A DNA stretch of 49,378 nucleotides from Lachnospiraceae bacterium (GTDB lineage: Bacteria > Bacillota > Clostridia > Lachnospirales > Lachnospiraceae), in NCBI GenBank assembly GCA_017441585.1, contig JAFRWW010000072.1, positions 1 to 49,378 on the forward strand. The letters run 5' to 3'. How positions within the stretch are numbered: the stretch's first letter is position 1; every line of letters starts with the position of its first letter. The notes below the pieces were generated by a model that saw only the letters and a list, made by a program, of their open reading frames with translations, had not been told where the DNA came from and searched no databases. Positions 26,798 through 35,404 of the stretch are shown piece by piece. The position numbers and the translations under genes were made by a program.

Positions 26798-27076
26798 ACA
26801 ATTTCGTCCGTATGCTCTTCCGACTCGGTACAGACTATTTCATCTTTTCCTGATTTCGTCCGTATGCTCATTCATTATTTTTACGGACTATTTCGTCTCT
26901 TTACAATTTCGTCCGTATGCTCTTCCGACTCGGTACAGACTATTTCATCTTTTCCTGATTTCGTCCGTATGCTCATTCATTATTTTTACGGACTATTTCA
27001 TCTTTTTACAATTTCGTCCGTATGCTCTTCCGACTCGGTACAGACTATTTCATCTTTTCCTGATTTCGTCCGTATT
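26798..27076. repeat. 105-bp tandem repeat array between araD and the kinase gene
   Basis: ACAATTTCGTCCGTATGCTC recurs at 26798, 26903 and 27008, exactly 105 bp apart; copies are nearly identical and the third stops after about 69 bp. Each unit is itself two diverged halves of 52-53 bp, both containing ACTATTTCATCTTTT and TTTCGTCCGTATGCTC, so the array is a higher-order A-B-A-B-A-B repeat. ACGGAC and GTCCGT in each A half can pair. No plausible gene lies in the 411-bp gap; open frames on the plus strand arise because 105 is divisible by three. Confidence 0.9.
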
Positions 27077-27160
27077 TACATATGCGGGTACAGACCATTA
27101 TCAAGCCTCGACAAAAAAACATTGCAAAAAACAATTTTAAAATGCATCCATGCCCTCTTA

Positions 27161-27856
27161 TTATCTCGCGCCCTGCCCGTAATATGCATTCGGGCCGTGT
27201 TTCCTAAGGAAATGCTTATCCTGCATGCACTGCGGCGTACACTCTGCATTGGGATTGATGGTCAGTGTCAGGATGTTCATCTTTGACACCTCTTCCAGTA
27301 CCACTGCATTGTGAACCGCGTCAAAGGCGTCCTTGCCCCAGGTGAAGGGACCGTGATTCTTACATACCACTCCGGGCACATGCATGGGATCGCGATCTTT
27401 GAAGTATTCCCTGATCACCTTTCCGGTGTTCATCTCATAACCTTCTTCTATCTCCTCGGCCGTCAGATTTCTGGCACAAGGAATGGAACCGTAGAAATAA
27501 TCCGCATGTGTGGTTCCAAAGCAGGGTATATCCTTTCCTGCCTGGGCCCAGGCCACTGCATGGGGTGAGTGGGTATGCACCACGCCGCCGACCTTTTCGA
27601 AAGCCTTATAGATCTCCAGATGAGTGGGAGTATCAGTAGAAGGATTATAATCTCCCTCCACCTTATTTCCCTCAAGATCCATGACCACCATATCTGAAGG
27701 CTTCATGGTATCATATTCCACACCGCTGGGCTTTATGACAAAGAGTCCCTTTTCCCTGTCGATGCCGCTCACGTTTCCCCAGGTGAATGTCACCAGATTA
27801 TACTTGGGAAGCAGCATATTCGCTTCATATACTTTTTCCTTTAATTCTTCGAGCAT
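27161..27856 (-). CDS. araD: L-ribulose-5-phosphate 4-epimerase AraD
   Basis: The 231-residue class II aldolase-fold enzyme converts L-ribulose 5-phosphate to D-xylulose 5-phosphate, the last dedicated step of arabinose use. Visible are [20 protein letters not shown], the zinc-binding [13 protein letters not shown] and [10 protein letters not shown], and a C-terminal His from the KNHGPFTWG block. The ATG at 27856 is preceded by AAAGGTGG; a GTG three codons earlier overlaps that SD. It follows araA by 32 bp. Confidence 0.96.
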   Translation of the reverse strand: MLEELKEKVYEANMLLPKYNLVTFTWGNVSGIDREKGLFVIKPSGVEYDTMKPSDMVVMDLEGNKVEGDYNPSTDTPTHLEIYKAFEKVGGVVHTHSPHAVAWAQAGKDIPCFGTTHADYFYGSIPCARNLTAEEIEEGYEMNTGKVIREYFKDRDPMHVPGVVCKNHGPFTWGKDAFDAVHNAVVLEEVSKMNILTLTINPNAECTPQCMQDKHFLRKHGPNAYYGQGAR

Positions 27857-27888
27857 TATAACCACCTTTCCCGATCATATCGCTTCAA

Positions 27889-29328
27889 TCACTTCATAAA
27901 AAACTTCTGCAGATCTGCCTCTGTGGTGTCATCACCGATGGTGATGAGCTCAGTTTTGGTAAGCCTTGCAAACATGGCGATATCGCTGCGTGTAAGTGCT
28001 GTGGAAACTACTGAGTGATGTGCACCTCCTGCATAGCACCATGCAGCTGTTCCGATGGCAAAGTCAGGCTTATGACGATACATGATCCTGGCCACAGGAA
28101 GCTTGGGCATGGGCGCAGGCTGCTTAACCAGCTCGATGTCGGCACAGATGATCCTGAAACGATCACCCATATCCACCAGAGTCACCTGTATACCATCGCC
28201 GGTCACGCCGTCAAATACAAGCCTTGCAGGGTCGTCCTTTCCACCGATTCCGAGGGGATGAACCTCTATTGCGGGCTTATTTGCCGCAAAGGCCACGGGA
28301 ACCTCCAGCATATGTGATGCCAGCTCCAGCTCTGATCCTGCTGTCAGATCATAGGTATAATCCTCGATAAAGCCTGTAGCCCCCTCGCGTCCCTTTGACA
28401 TTTCCATCAGAACGGCACTCAGGGCGCTTATCTTGTAATCTCCCTCGGGGCCGAAGCCTATGCCCTTGCCCATGAGATCCTGAATGGCGATTCCGGGAAG
28501 CTGCTTCATGCCGTGCAGATCCTGGAAGGTATCGGTAAATGCGCCGACGCCCTTATCGGATATGAACTTTTCAAGGGCAGCCTCATACTTAGCCTGCTCT
28601 CTCACAGCTTCTATGTTATCGGTATTCATGGTGTATTTTTCTCTGTATAAAGCCATCATGCCGTCAATCTCGGCATCCGTTACGGCGTTTATATACGCTA
28701 CCAGATCACCCAGAGCATAATAGTTTGTCTCCCAGCCGTATCTGATCTGGGTTTCTACCCTGTCACCATCCGTTACAGCCACTTCTCTCATGTTATTTCC
28801 GAAAGTAGCCACCTTGAGCTGATTTGAATATGCAATGGCTCTTGCCACGTCAGCAAAAGCGGCCACCTTCTTAACCACATCATCATGCTTATAATAGCCT
28901 GCCACCACCTCATGAGGTATATTCATCCTGGCCAGAATAAAGCCATACTCACGGTCACCGTGTGCGGCCTGGTTCAGATTCATGAAATCCATGTCAATGG
29001 AATCATAAGGAAGCTTTTCATTAAACTGGGTATGCAGATGCAAAAGAGGCTTTCTAAGCTGTGAAAGACCCTTGATCCACATCTTTGCAGGTGAAAAAGT
29101 GTGCATCCATGTGATAACGCCCACGCAGTCATCATCATTGTTTGCCTTACGGCAGTTTGCGATACAGATCTCTGAATTCTCCACTGTGGGCAAAAGTTCC
29201 ACATGAACGTTGCCCTTCAGTTTTACATCAAAGAATTCAGCCATCTGACGGGCATCATCCGCCACCGTCTTAAGGCATTCTTCTCCGTAGAGATCCTGAC
29301 TTCCCACGATAAAATACAGTTTACTCAT
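27889..29328 (-). CDS. araA: L-arabinose isomerase AraA
   Basis: The 479-residue cytoplasmic enzyme converts L-arabinose to L-ribulose. Family features include the start FIVGSQDLYGEE, WMHTFSPAKMWI, LLHLHTQFN, the metal-binding region GFGPEGDYKISALSAVLM with Glu, MLEVPVAF and the late AWCYAGGAHHSVVS with two His. Length is near the family norm (about 490-500). It has a good SD (AAGGAGGG) and sits 23 bp after the second sugar-binding protein gene, with araD next. Confidence 0.97.
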   Translation of the reverse strand: MSKLYFIVGSQDLYGEECLKTVADDARQMAEFFDVKLKGNVHVELLPTVENSEICIANCRKANNDDDCVGVITWMHTFSPAKMWIKGLSQLRKPLLHLHTQFNEKLPYDSIDMDFMNLNQAAHGDREYGFILARMNIPHEVVAGYYKHDDVVKKVAAFADVARAIAYSNQLKVATFGNNMREVAVTDGDRVETQIRYGWETNYYALGDLVAYINAVTDAEIDGMMALYREKYTMNTDNIEAVREQAKYEAALEKFISDKGVGAFTDTFQDLHGMKQLPGIAIQDLMGKGIGFGPEGDYKISALSAVLMEMSKGREGATGFIEDYTYDLTAGSELELASHMLEVPVAFAANKPAIEVHPLGIGGKDDPARLVFDGVTGDGIQVTLVDMGDRFRIICADIELVKQPAPMPKLPVARIMYRHKPDFAIGTAAWCYAGGAHHSVVSTALTRSDIAMFARLTKTELITIGDDTTEADLQKFFMK

Positions 29329-29351
29329 TTGTTCCCTCCTTTTCCTTCCGG

Positions 29352-30425
29352 TTACTTTTTAAGCACCGTCACTTCATAATCAACCCCGTTGACACTCACA
29401 CTTTCAACCCTGCCATTGGAGCTGTATATCTTCTCATCCACATATATGTCTTTAGGCGGTATGACACCGCTCTCATAATCCTTTATTATATTCTTTACGT
29501 CAGGTCCCAGATCCGGATTACATTCCACGATGCAGGATATCTTATCTTCCTTCACCATGTCTATCGCAGCCTGGCTCACTCCGTCAAAGGACATGACCAT
29601 GATGGAGCGTTTTAACACGTTTCTGTTATTGATGTCAGAGCCCGGATGTCTTCCGGCGGCCTCTATGGCCTCGATGGCTCCCAACGCCTCATTATCATTT
29701 TCACAGTATACCACATTTATGTCTTTATACTTAGTGTAGAGCTGCTTCATCACCTCACGACCCTTGGCCTGGGTGAAATCGGCAGCCACCGCAGCCTTAA
29801 GATCCCAGCCATATTTTGCGGCAGCCATCTTAAGTCCCAGGGTACGGCCGATCTGAGCTGAGGATCCCAAAGTACCCTGCAGGTCCACTATGTGCACATC
29901 CTCATCCTTCATGCCAATGGCATCGATATATGCCTTAAGCCATTCGCAGGCCTTCTGTGCTTCCAGATAAAAATCGGAACCCACATGACAGAGATACAGA
30001 CCGTCGGATTCCACTTCCACAGTCCTGTCCACCAGGATCACCGGTATGCCGGCATCCTTTGCCTCCATTAGAACAGTATCCCATCCGGTCTCCGTAACAG
30101 GGGACAAAAGAATATAATCCGCATCACTCTGGATAAATTTGCGTATGGCCCTGATCTGGTTGCTCTGCTTTTGCTGACCGTCCTCAAACATCAGGGTATA
30201 ACCCATACTTCTTATAAACACATTTTTGATGGATTCGCTGTTTGCACTGCGGTAATCAGACTCCGCACCCAGCTGTGAAAACCCGATGATGGTATTACCC
30301 GCATCCGGCTCTTCAACAGACAAAACATCAGTTGCGGCAACAGGTCTGTTGCCACAGCCTGTTGCCGCAATAATGCTTAAAATTAATAATATTGACAAAA
30401 TACGTCTGATTCCTGATCCGTTCAA
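29352..30425 (-). CDS. Second sugar-binding lipoprotein of the arabinose ABC system (YtfQ-like)
   Basis: The 357-residue periplasmic-binding-protein family member has a signal segment (IRRILSILLILSIIAATGC) with lipobox Cys near residue 24 and a type I fold with IIGFSQLGAESDYRSANSES and TGWDTVLMEAKDAGIPVILV then DRTVE. It is a paralogue of the product of 34112-35197 (compare GWDSVLQDAQAAGVKVILFD). The start is TTG at 30425 with AAGGA 8 nt upstream; no in-frame ATG fits the signal peptide. It lies between the last permease and araA, an unusual place. It may widen substrate range or present sugar to the sensor kinase. Confidence 0.88.
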   Translation of the reverse strand: MNGSGIRRILSILLILSIIAATGCGNRPVAATDVLSVEEPDAGNTIIGFSQLGAESDYRSANSESIKNVFIRSMGYTLMFEDGQQKQSNQIRAIRKFIQSDADYILLSPVTETGWDTVLMEAKDAGIPVILVDRTVEVESDGLYLCHVGSDFYLEAQKACEWLKAYIDAIGMKDEDVHIVDLQGTLGSSAQIGRTLGLKMAAAKYGWDLKAAVAADFTQAKGREVMKQLYTKYKDINVVYCENDNEALGAIEAIEAAGRHPGSDINNRNVLKRSIMVMSFDGVSQAAIDMVKEDKISCIVECNPDLGPDVKNIIKDYESGVIPPKDIYVDEKIYSSNGRVESVSVNGVDYEVTVLKK

Positions 30426-30439
30426 TTATACTGTCCTTA

Positions 30440-31447
30440 TTATTTATTCTTTCTGGCGATGACCAGACTCTGTATCACAAGGAAGATGCAGAGCATTGCT
30501 GCTATGGTGATACCTGTCCACCATGCCTGATCAAATCCTGCCGACGTAACGATGTTCTGTATGGTACTCAGTGAAAGAACACCGAAGAGTGTACCTATGA
30601 TGTTACCCACACCACCGGTAAGCATGGTACCGCCGATGATGGAGGACGCTATAGCGTTCATTTCCATACCCATCGCATGGGACGCCGATCCGGAACCTAC
30701 ATGCAGGAAGTATACATAGCCACCGATACCTGCCAGCATGGAACAGATGATATGTGAGATAAACTTTGTGCGCTTTACGTTTATACCGAGCATCAGCGCA
30801 CTCTGCTTGTTTCCGCCGACTGCGTAGAAATTACGTCCCAGCTTCAAATAACGAAGAACCAGGAAGAACAGCACCACCACGATCAGAGCCACTATAACGC
30901 CGATCTCCACATAGGCGTCTATGTACATACCCTTCTTGTTGGTGGAACCCATTCCGGGAACGATGATCCTGGTATTCTTAAGTGCCACGAAAGCCTCGTT
31001 AGCTACGTTGAAGGGCTTGGTATTAACTATGGTGGTCATACCTCTGGCAAAGAACATACCTGCCAGAGATACGATAAAGGGCTGTATATCCAGATATGCT
31101 ACCAGATATCCCTGTACCAGACCATAGAGCAGTCCGATTGCCAGCGCGATCAGAATGGATCCTGCCACGCTTCCGTTATGGTAATCCAGATATACCGCAC
31201 AGCTCATACTTACCAGAGCGGCCACACCACCCACGGAGATATCGATACCGCCGGTTATCATGACTATGCTCATGCCCACGGAGGTGATGATCAGTGCTGC
31301 ATTGGTGTTAAGTATGTTAAAGAAGTTCTGAGGCTTTAAAAATCCCTTGCCCAGGATCACTACGGCCCCGATATACATGAGGAAGAACACCACTATGGTT
31401 ATGGCAAGAAGAAGATTGGTGTCTGTCATATTCTTAAGTTTTTTCAT
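30440..31447 (-). CDS. yjfF: Sugar ABC transporter permease (YjfF-like)
   Basis: The 335-residue BPD_transp_2 family permease has about eight to ten hydrophobic helices and family motifs GGIDISVGGVAALVSM, LDIQPFIVSLAGMFFARGMT and MNAIASSIIGGTMLTGGVGN. It pairs with the YtfT-like permease, whose gene it overlaps by 4 bp, to form the channel for a furanose sugar. In E. coli the related YtfQRT-YjfF system imports galactofuranose and can bind arabinofuranose; here araA and araD point to L-arabinose. Confidence 0.93.
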   Translation of the reverse strand: MKKLKNMTDTNLLLAITIVVFFLMYIGAVVILGKGFLKPQNFFNILNTNAALIITSVGMSIVMITGGIDISVGGVAALVSMSCAVYLDYHNGSVAGSILIALAIGLLYGLVQGYLVAYLDIQPFIVSLAGMFFARGMTTIVNTKPFNVANEAFVALKNTRIIVPGMGSTNKKGMYIDAYVEIGVIVALIVVVLFFLVLRYLKLGRNFYAVGGNKQSALMLGINVKRTKFISHIICSMLAGIGGYVYFLHVGSGSASHAMGMEMNAIASSIIGGTMLTGGVGNIIGTLFGVLSLSTIQNIVTSAGFDQAWWTGITIAAMLCIFLVIQSLVIARKNK

Positions 31448-32520
31448 GACTCAGCCGCCTCCTTTCTGCTTGCTGCCATCTTTTTTCGCAACTGTTCAAG
31501 ATAATCCCTGACTATGGGCGCGCTCATCACTACCAGGAAGATTACGACTACTGCCTTGTATGCGGGAAGCGCGTCTGCGGAAACCTTGAATTTGTAAAGT
31601 GTGGTGGTAAGGAACTGTATTACGTATGCGCCAAGGATGGATGCGATCATGTTGAATTTACCGCCGCTCAGCGCATTGCCGCCGAGTGCAACCGCCAGGA
31701 TGGCGTCCATCTCTATATCCTTTGCTATAACGGAATAGTTGATGGTGGAGATACGGCTTACCTTGATAAGGCCTGCCACTGCCACGCAAAGTCCCAGCAG
31801 TACAAAAGCCATGAGCTTTATGAACTCGGGATTCAGACCGTTAAGCCTGGAGGAATTCTCATTGATGCCTACCGACTGGGTATAAAGTCCCAGGTTCGTA
31901 AACTTGAGTATCAGCATGGTGATTATCACACAGATGATGGCGATAAACACGGGCGTGGGAATCGGGATCCCGGGGATGAATCCGCCGAAATACGCGAAGG
32001 TCTCGGAAGCAGCGGGGCTTATAACGGGCAGGGTGTTGTTGTTGATCCATGCAGCGATGGAACGTCCCGCCGTGTACATGATCAGAGTCGCAACCATGGG
32101 CTGGATCCTGAAGAATGCCACCAGTGCGCCGTTAAACGCACCGAATATCATACATACCACACAGCTTATGAGGAATGCCACGATGATGGGGGCCTTAAGA
32201 ACCTCGGGTCTGGGATCCGTACCGCACAGAACTCTCAGTATCACGCTACCGCCTATGGCGATGACCGCGCCCACCGAAATATCCTGTCCGCCGGAAGCTG
32301 CCGTCACCAGCGTCATGCCTATGGCGAGGATGGCCAGCTCGGAGCCCATGTCAAGTATGGTTATAAGATAACCTGAAAATACATAATTTCCTGCTGAGTT
32401 CTGGACCAGATTGATCTTAAAGAAACCGGGGTCCATTATCAGATTGAAAATGATCAAAAGAAGCAGTGCCGCAAGTGGTATGAACATCTGATTAGATGTG
32501 ATCTTCTTTAAGGTATTCAT
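31444..32520 (-). CDS. ytfT: Sugar ABC transporter permease (YtfT-like)
   Basis: The 358-residue membrane protein belongs to the same permease family, with AASGGQDISVGAVIAIGGSV, FRIQPMVATLIMYTAGRSIA and MDAILAVALGGNALSGGKFN as markers. It overlaps the ATPase gene by 4 bp on one side and the YjfF-like gene by 4 bp on the other, so the three are translationally coupled. It ends with a charged cytoplasmic tail (RKKMAASRKEAAES). Confidence 0.93.
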   Translation of the reverse strand: MNTLKKITSNQMFIPLAALLLLIIFNLIMDPGFFKINLVQNSAGNYVFSGYLITILDMGSELAILAIGMTLVTAASGGQDISVGAVIAIGGSVILRVLCGTDPRPEVLKAPIIVAFLISCVVCMIFGAFNGALVAFFRIQPMVATLIMYTAGRSIAAWINNNTLPVISPAASETFAYFGGFIPGIPIPTPVFIAIICVIITMLILKFTNLGLYTQSVGINENSSRLNGLNPEFIKLMAFVLLGLCVAVAGLIKVSRISTINYSVIAKDIEMDAILAVALGGNALSGGKFNMIASILGAYVIQFLTTTLYKFKVSADALPAYKAVVVIFLVVMSAPIVRDYLEQLRKKMAASRKEAAES

Positions 32521-34034
32521 TCTTTGCTTTCACCTCCTGCAATTGTACTCATTATCATATTCTGGGTGAGTTCGTCACCCTTAAGCTCGCCCACGACCTT
32601 TCTGTCACGCATGACTATAAGACGCGAACAGGTCCTGAGCATCTCGTCCGTCTCGGATGAGATAAAAGTAATGCTCATACCCTCTGATGCAAGCTTCAAT
32701 ACAAGCTTCTGAATATCCACCTTCGTACCTACGTCGATACCTCTGGTAGGCTCGTCCAGTATCAGATACTCGGGCTTTGTCAAAAGCCAGCGCGCCAGTA
32801 TGCACTTCTGCTGGTTACCGCCGGAAAGAGACTTGATGGGTGTATCTGCGGAAGCAGTCTTGATTCCCAGAAGTTTAATATACTCATCGGCGAATTTATT
32901 TGCCTCAGCCTTTGTGAAAGGCTTAAAGAAGCCCTTTAATACCTGCAATGCCAGAATGATGTTATCACGCACCGAAAGGTCTCCCACGATACCGTCCAGC
33001 TTTCTGTCCTCAGGCAGATAAGCTATGCCGTTCTTCATGGCGTCTATGGGCTTGCTGATATTTATTGGCTTGCCGCTCTTTGAAACGGAACCGCCGATAA
33101 CCTTATCGGCACCGAAGATGGCGCGGACACACTCGCTTCGTCCGGAGCCCAAAAGTCCGGTAAAACCGTTGACCTCACCTTTGTTAATATAAAAATCAAA
33201 AGGACTGATGCCTGCGTTTGACTGCAGACCCTTTGCCTCGAATACTTTCTCCGAAGCATCATCCTTACTGTATTCCTTTGCCTCACCTTTTATGTCTGAC
33301 AGATCGTCCATTTCCTTGCCGAGCATCTTTGATACAAGCTTTACTCTGGGCAGATCGGCGATCTCGTACTCCCCTACTAACCGGCCGTCTCTAAGTACCG
33401 TGATCCTGTCACACACTTCATAAACCTGGTCCAGGAAATGGGTTACAAATATGATACCCACGCCCTTTGCCTTCAGATCTCTCATGAGCTTGAAGAGCTT
33501 GGCCACCTCCTGGTCATCCAGCGAAGATGTAGGCTCATCAAGAATGAGAACCTTACATTCCATATCCACGGCACGGGCTATGGCCACCATCTGCTGGACT
33601 GCTATGGAACAGCTTGAAAGCTGTGCGGCTGCCGTAGTGGGAATATCCAGGGACTGAAGTATCTTGTCAGCCTTCTGGTTCATATCCTTCCAGTTTACGG
33701 TAGATCCGTCGCCGCGTCCTATATACATGTTCTCCGCAACGGAAAGATTGGGGCACAGTGTGATTTCCTGATAAACCGTGCTGATGCCCAATCTCTGAGC
33801 ATCCTGAGGAGAATGAATATTCACTTCCTCCGACCCTTTTAAAAATATGTGTCCGTCATCCTTAGTGTATACGCCGGTCAAAACCTTTATCAGCGTGGAC
33901 TTGCCGGCGCCGTTCTCTCCCATCAGCGCATGGATCTCACCTTCCTTCAGAGTAAAATCCACTCCCATAAGCGCCCGGACACCGGGAAAGCTTTTCTGGA
34001 TGTCTCTCATTTCCAATACTGAATTCTTATCCAC
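32517..34034 (-). CDS. ytfR: Sugar ABC transporter ATP-binding protein with two ATPase domains (YtfR-like)
   Basis: The 505-residue protein carries two ABC domains in the RbsA/XylG/YtfR style. Domain 1 (about 1-245) has Walker A GENGAGKST, Walker B LILDEPTSSLD and a diverged signature near QLSSCSIAVQQMVAIARAV. Domain 2 (about 255-505) has the degenerate P-loop GLLGSGRSECV, signature LSGGNQQKCILARWL and LILDEPTRGIDVG. It would energise the two permeases. A terminator hairpin separates it from the upstream binding-protein gene, implying lower expression of the ATPase and permeases. Confidence 0.95.
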   Translation of the reverse strand: MDKNSVLEMRDIQKSFPGVRALMGVDFTLKEGEIHALMGENGAGKSTLIKVLTGVYTKDDGHIFLKGSEEVNIHSPQDAQRLGISTVYQEITLCPNLSVAENMYIGRGDGSTVNWKDMNQKADKILQSLDIPTTAAAQLSSCSIAVQQMVAIARAVDMECKVLILDEPTSSLDDQEVAKLFKLMRDLKAKGVGIIFVTHFLDQVYEVCDRITVLRDGRLVGEYEIADLPRVKLVSKMLGKEMDDLSDIKGEAKEYSKDDASEKVFEAKGLQSNAGISPFDFYINKGEVNGFTGLLGSGRSECVRAIFGADKVIGGSVSKSGKPINISKPIDAMKNGIAYLPEDRKLDGIVGDLSVRDNIILALQVLKGFFKPFTKAEANKFADEYIKLLGIKTASADTPIKSLSGGNQQKCILARWLLTKPEYLILDEPTRGIDVGTKVDIQKLVLKLASEGMSITFISSETDEMLRTCSRLIVMRDRKVVGELKGDELTQNMIMSTIAGGESKE

Positions 34035-34056
34035 AGGTATCTCCCTCTCTCTTTCT

Positions 34057-34094
34057 TAAAAAAAAGGCGCGAAACCTTTTAAAGTGTTTCGCGC
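34057..34094 (-). terminator. Intercistronic terminator between binding protein and ABC ATPase
   Basis: GGCGCGAAAC (34066-34075) pairs perfectly with GTTTCGCGCC (34085-34094). On the minus strand nine uridines follow, so this is a full-strength intrinsic terminator inside the transport operon. Partial read-through would give much more binding protein than membrane components. Confidence 0.93.
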
Positions 34095-34111
34095 CTTTAA
34101 CAACTTACTGA

Positions 34112-35197
34112 TTAGATTCCGTAGGTATCTACATCTTCCTGGGTGATCGTTTTAGCGTCAAAGCCCTTCTCGTCCATGATTATAACCTTCTCAGCGGGTG
34201 TTCCGTTCTTGATGATCTCATCAATGTAGGAAGCCTGGAAAGGATTGCACTGTCCGTCATAGTTCCAGTTGCCTGCAAGAAGCTCCTCAAGAGCCCACTT
34301 GTTGCAGTCAAAGCCCATAACGATAACATCTTTGTCAACACCGTGAGAGATACCTGCTGCATCAAGAGCTGCAACAGCACCCTTAGCCATATCGTCGTTC
34401 TCTGCATAGATTACGTTGAACTTGTCACCGGAATCGATAACTGACTGAACGATCTGCTGTGCCTTCTCTGCATTCCACTCTGCGGTCTGCTGATTAACGA
34501 TGTTCCAGTTATCCTCTGCAGCTACCTTCTCATCGAGAGCGCCTGAACGTCCCTGCTGAGCTGCGGAACCCATTACACCCTGAAGGTGGATCACATTGTA
34601 CTCATCAAGGCCCTGGCTTGCAAGCCAGTCAACTGCTGTCTGGCCTTCCTTAGCCATATCAGAAACGATTGATGCCTCATACAGATCCTCGGGAGCGTCG
34701 ATGGTACGGTCGAAAAGGATAACCTTAACGCCTGCAGCCTGAGCATCCTGAAGTACTGAATCCCATCCTGCTGTATCAGCTGCGGAAAGAAGGAGATAAT
34801 CTACTTCGTCCTGGATGAAGTTCTGTGCTGCTGCGATCTGCTCGTCGTTCTTAAGGCTGTATGCGAACTGTGCCTCATAGCCGTTCTCCTCGCAGAACAT
34901 CTTCTTCATATCGGCATCGTTAGCTGTACGATATCCGGACTCGTTAGGATCATTGTTGATGATACCAACTCTGATAAGCTCACCTGCATCTGCTGCGGGA
35001 GCTGCCTCTTCGGTCTTCTCCTCTGCTGCGGGAGCGGGTGCGGGCTCCTCTGCCTTGGGCTCCTCAGCCTTGGGCTCCTCTGCTGCGGGAGCGGGTGCGG
35101 GCTCTGCGGGAGCGGGTGCTGCAGCCTGTCCGCCACAAGCGGTAAGTGCAACTGCCATCATTGCAGCAAGCATACTTGCTATTACTCTTCTCTTCAT
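34112..35197 (-). CDS. ytfQ: Arabinose/furanose-binding lipoprotein of the ABC system (YtfQ-like)
   Basis: The 361-residue protein has a signal peptide with lipobox LTAC (Cys 21), a Pro/Ala/Glu-rich linker with EPKAE repeats (about 25-70) that should extend it from the membrane, and a type I binding fold starting IRVGIINNDPNESGYRTAND. It contains DYLLLSAADTAGWDSVLQDA and YAENDDMAKGAVAALDAAG, typical of YtfQ-like furanose binders. It is the first gene of the transport unit, with AAGGAGG 7 nt before its ATG and a promoter with twin palindromes upstream. The terminator after it suggests it is the most abundant product. Arabinose as ligand is inferred from araA and araD. Confidence 0.92.
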   Translation of the reverse strand: MKRRVIASMLAAMMAVALTACGGQAAAPAPAEPAPAPAAEEPKAEEPKAEEPAPAPAAEEKTEEAAPAADAGELIRVGIINNDPNESGYRTANDADMKKMFCEENGYEAQFAYSLKNDEQIAAAQNFIQDEVDYLLLSAADTAGWDSVLQDAQAAGVKVILFDRTIDAPEDLYEASIVSDMAKEGQTAVDWLASQGLDEYNVIHLQGVMGSAAQQGRSGALDEKVAAEDNWNIVNQQTAEWNAEKAQQIVQSVIDSGDKFNVIYAENDDMAKGAVAALDAAGISHGVDKDVIVMGFDCNKWALEELLAGNWNYDGQCNPFQASYIDEIIKNGTPAEKVIIMDEKGFDAKTITQEDVDTYGI

Positions 35198-35235
35198 TTT
35201 GTTTCCTCCTTATCAAAAAATGAAAATACTCCTCA

Positions 35236-35249
35236 GGAATCAAAATTCC
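35236..35249. promoter_or_regulatory. Operator-like palindrome O2
   Basis: GGAATCAAAATTCC is a perfect-arm palindrome (GGAAT/ATTCC) about 7-20 nt downstream of the predicted transcription start. It closely resembles O1 at 35277-35290; together they give GGAA-W-CAA-WW-TTCC. Their centres are 41 bp apart, close to four helical turns. Confidence 0.55.
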
Positions 35250-35262
35250 TTTGTCAATCGAA

Positions 35263-35291
35263 ATTGTACATTTGAAGGAAACAATTTTCCA
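35263..35291 (-). promoter_or_regulatory. Candidate promoter of the arabinose transport unit
   Basis: TGGAAA (35286-35291) and TACAAT (35263-35268) are separated by 17 bp; the weak -35 fits an activated promoter. The start would be near 35256, about 59 nt before the binding-protein ATG. A perfect TTGACA at 35252-35257 has no -10 partner at the right distance. The rest of the 207-bp gap is AT-rich and holds no gene. Confidence 0.45.
35277..35290. promoter_or_regulatory. Operator-like palindrome O1
   Basis: GGAAACAATTTTCC (arms GGAAA/TTTCC) overlaps the -35 box and spacer of the candidate promoter. A further overlapping palindrome, TTTTCCATGGAAAA (35286-35299), shares its right arm. Confidence 0.5.
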
Positions 35292-35404
35292 TGGAAAAAA
35301 ATATTAGTTTTTTGTTTTTTTTTATTATTTTTCAAAAAAGGTGGATTATTTTACGAAATCGGTTGAATATTTTCGTTAATTATATATATTGTGTCCCGCA
35401 ACGG

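Noticed and set aside
26798..27076. CRISPR array
   Set aside because: Units are 105 bp contiguous tandem copies without unique spacers, and no cas genes are near.
26685..27286. Long plus-strand open frames across the 105-bp array (repeated QFRPYALPTRYRLFHLF)
   Set aside because: They exist only because the repeat period is a multiple of three and lacks stops; they overlap the kinase start and araD end antisense and have no SD.
35252..35257. TTGACA as the -35 of the binding-protein promoter
   Set aside because: No -10-like hexamer lies 16-18 bp downstream; that position holds the GGAGT-containing leader.
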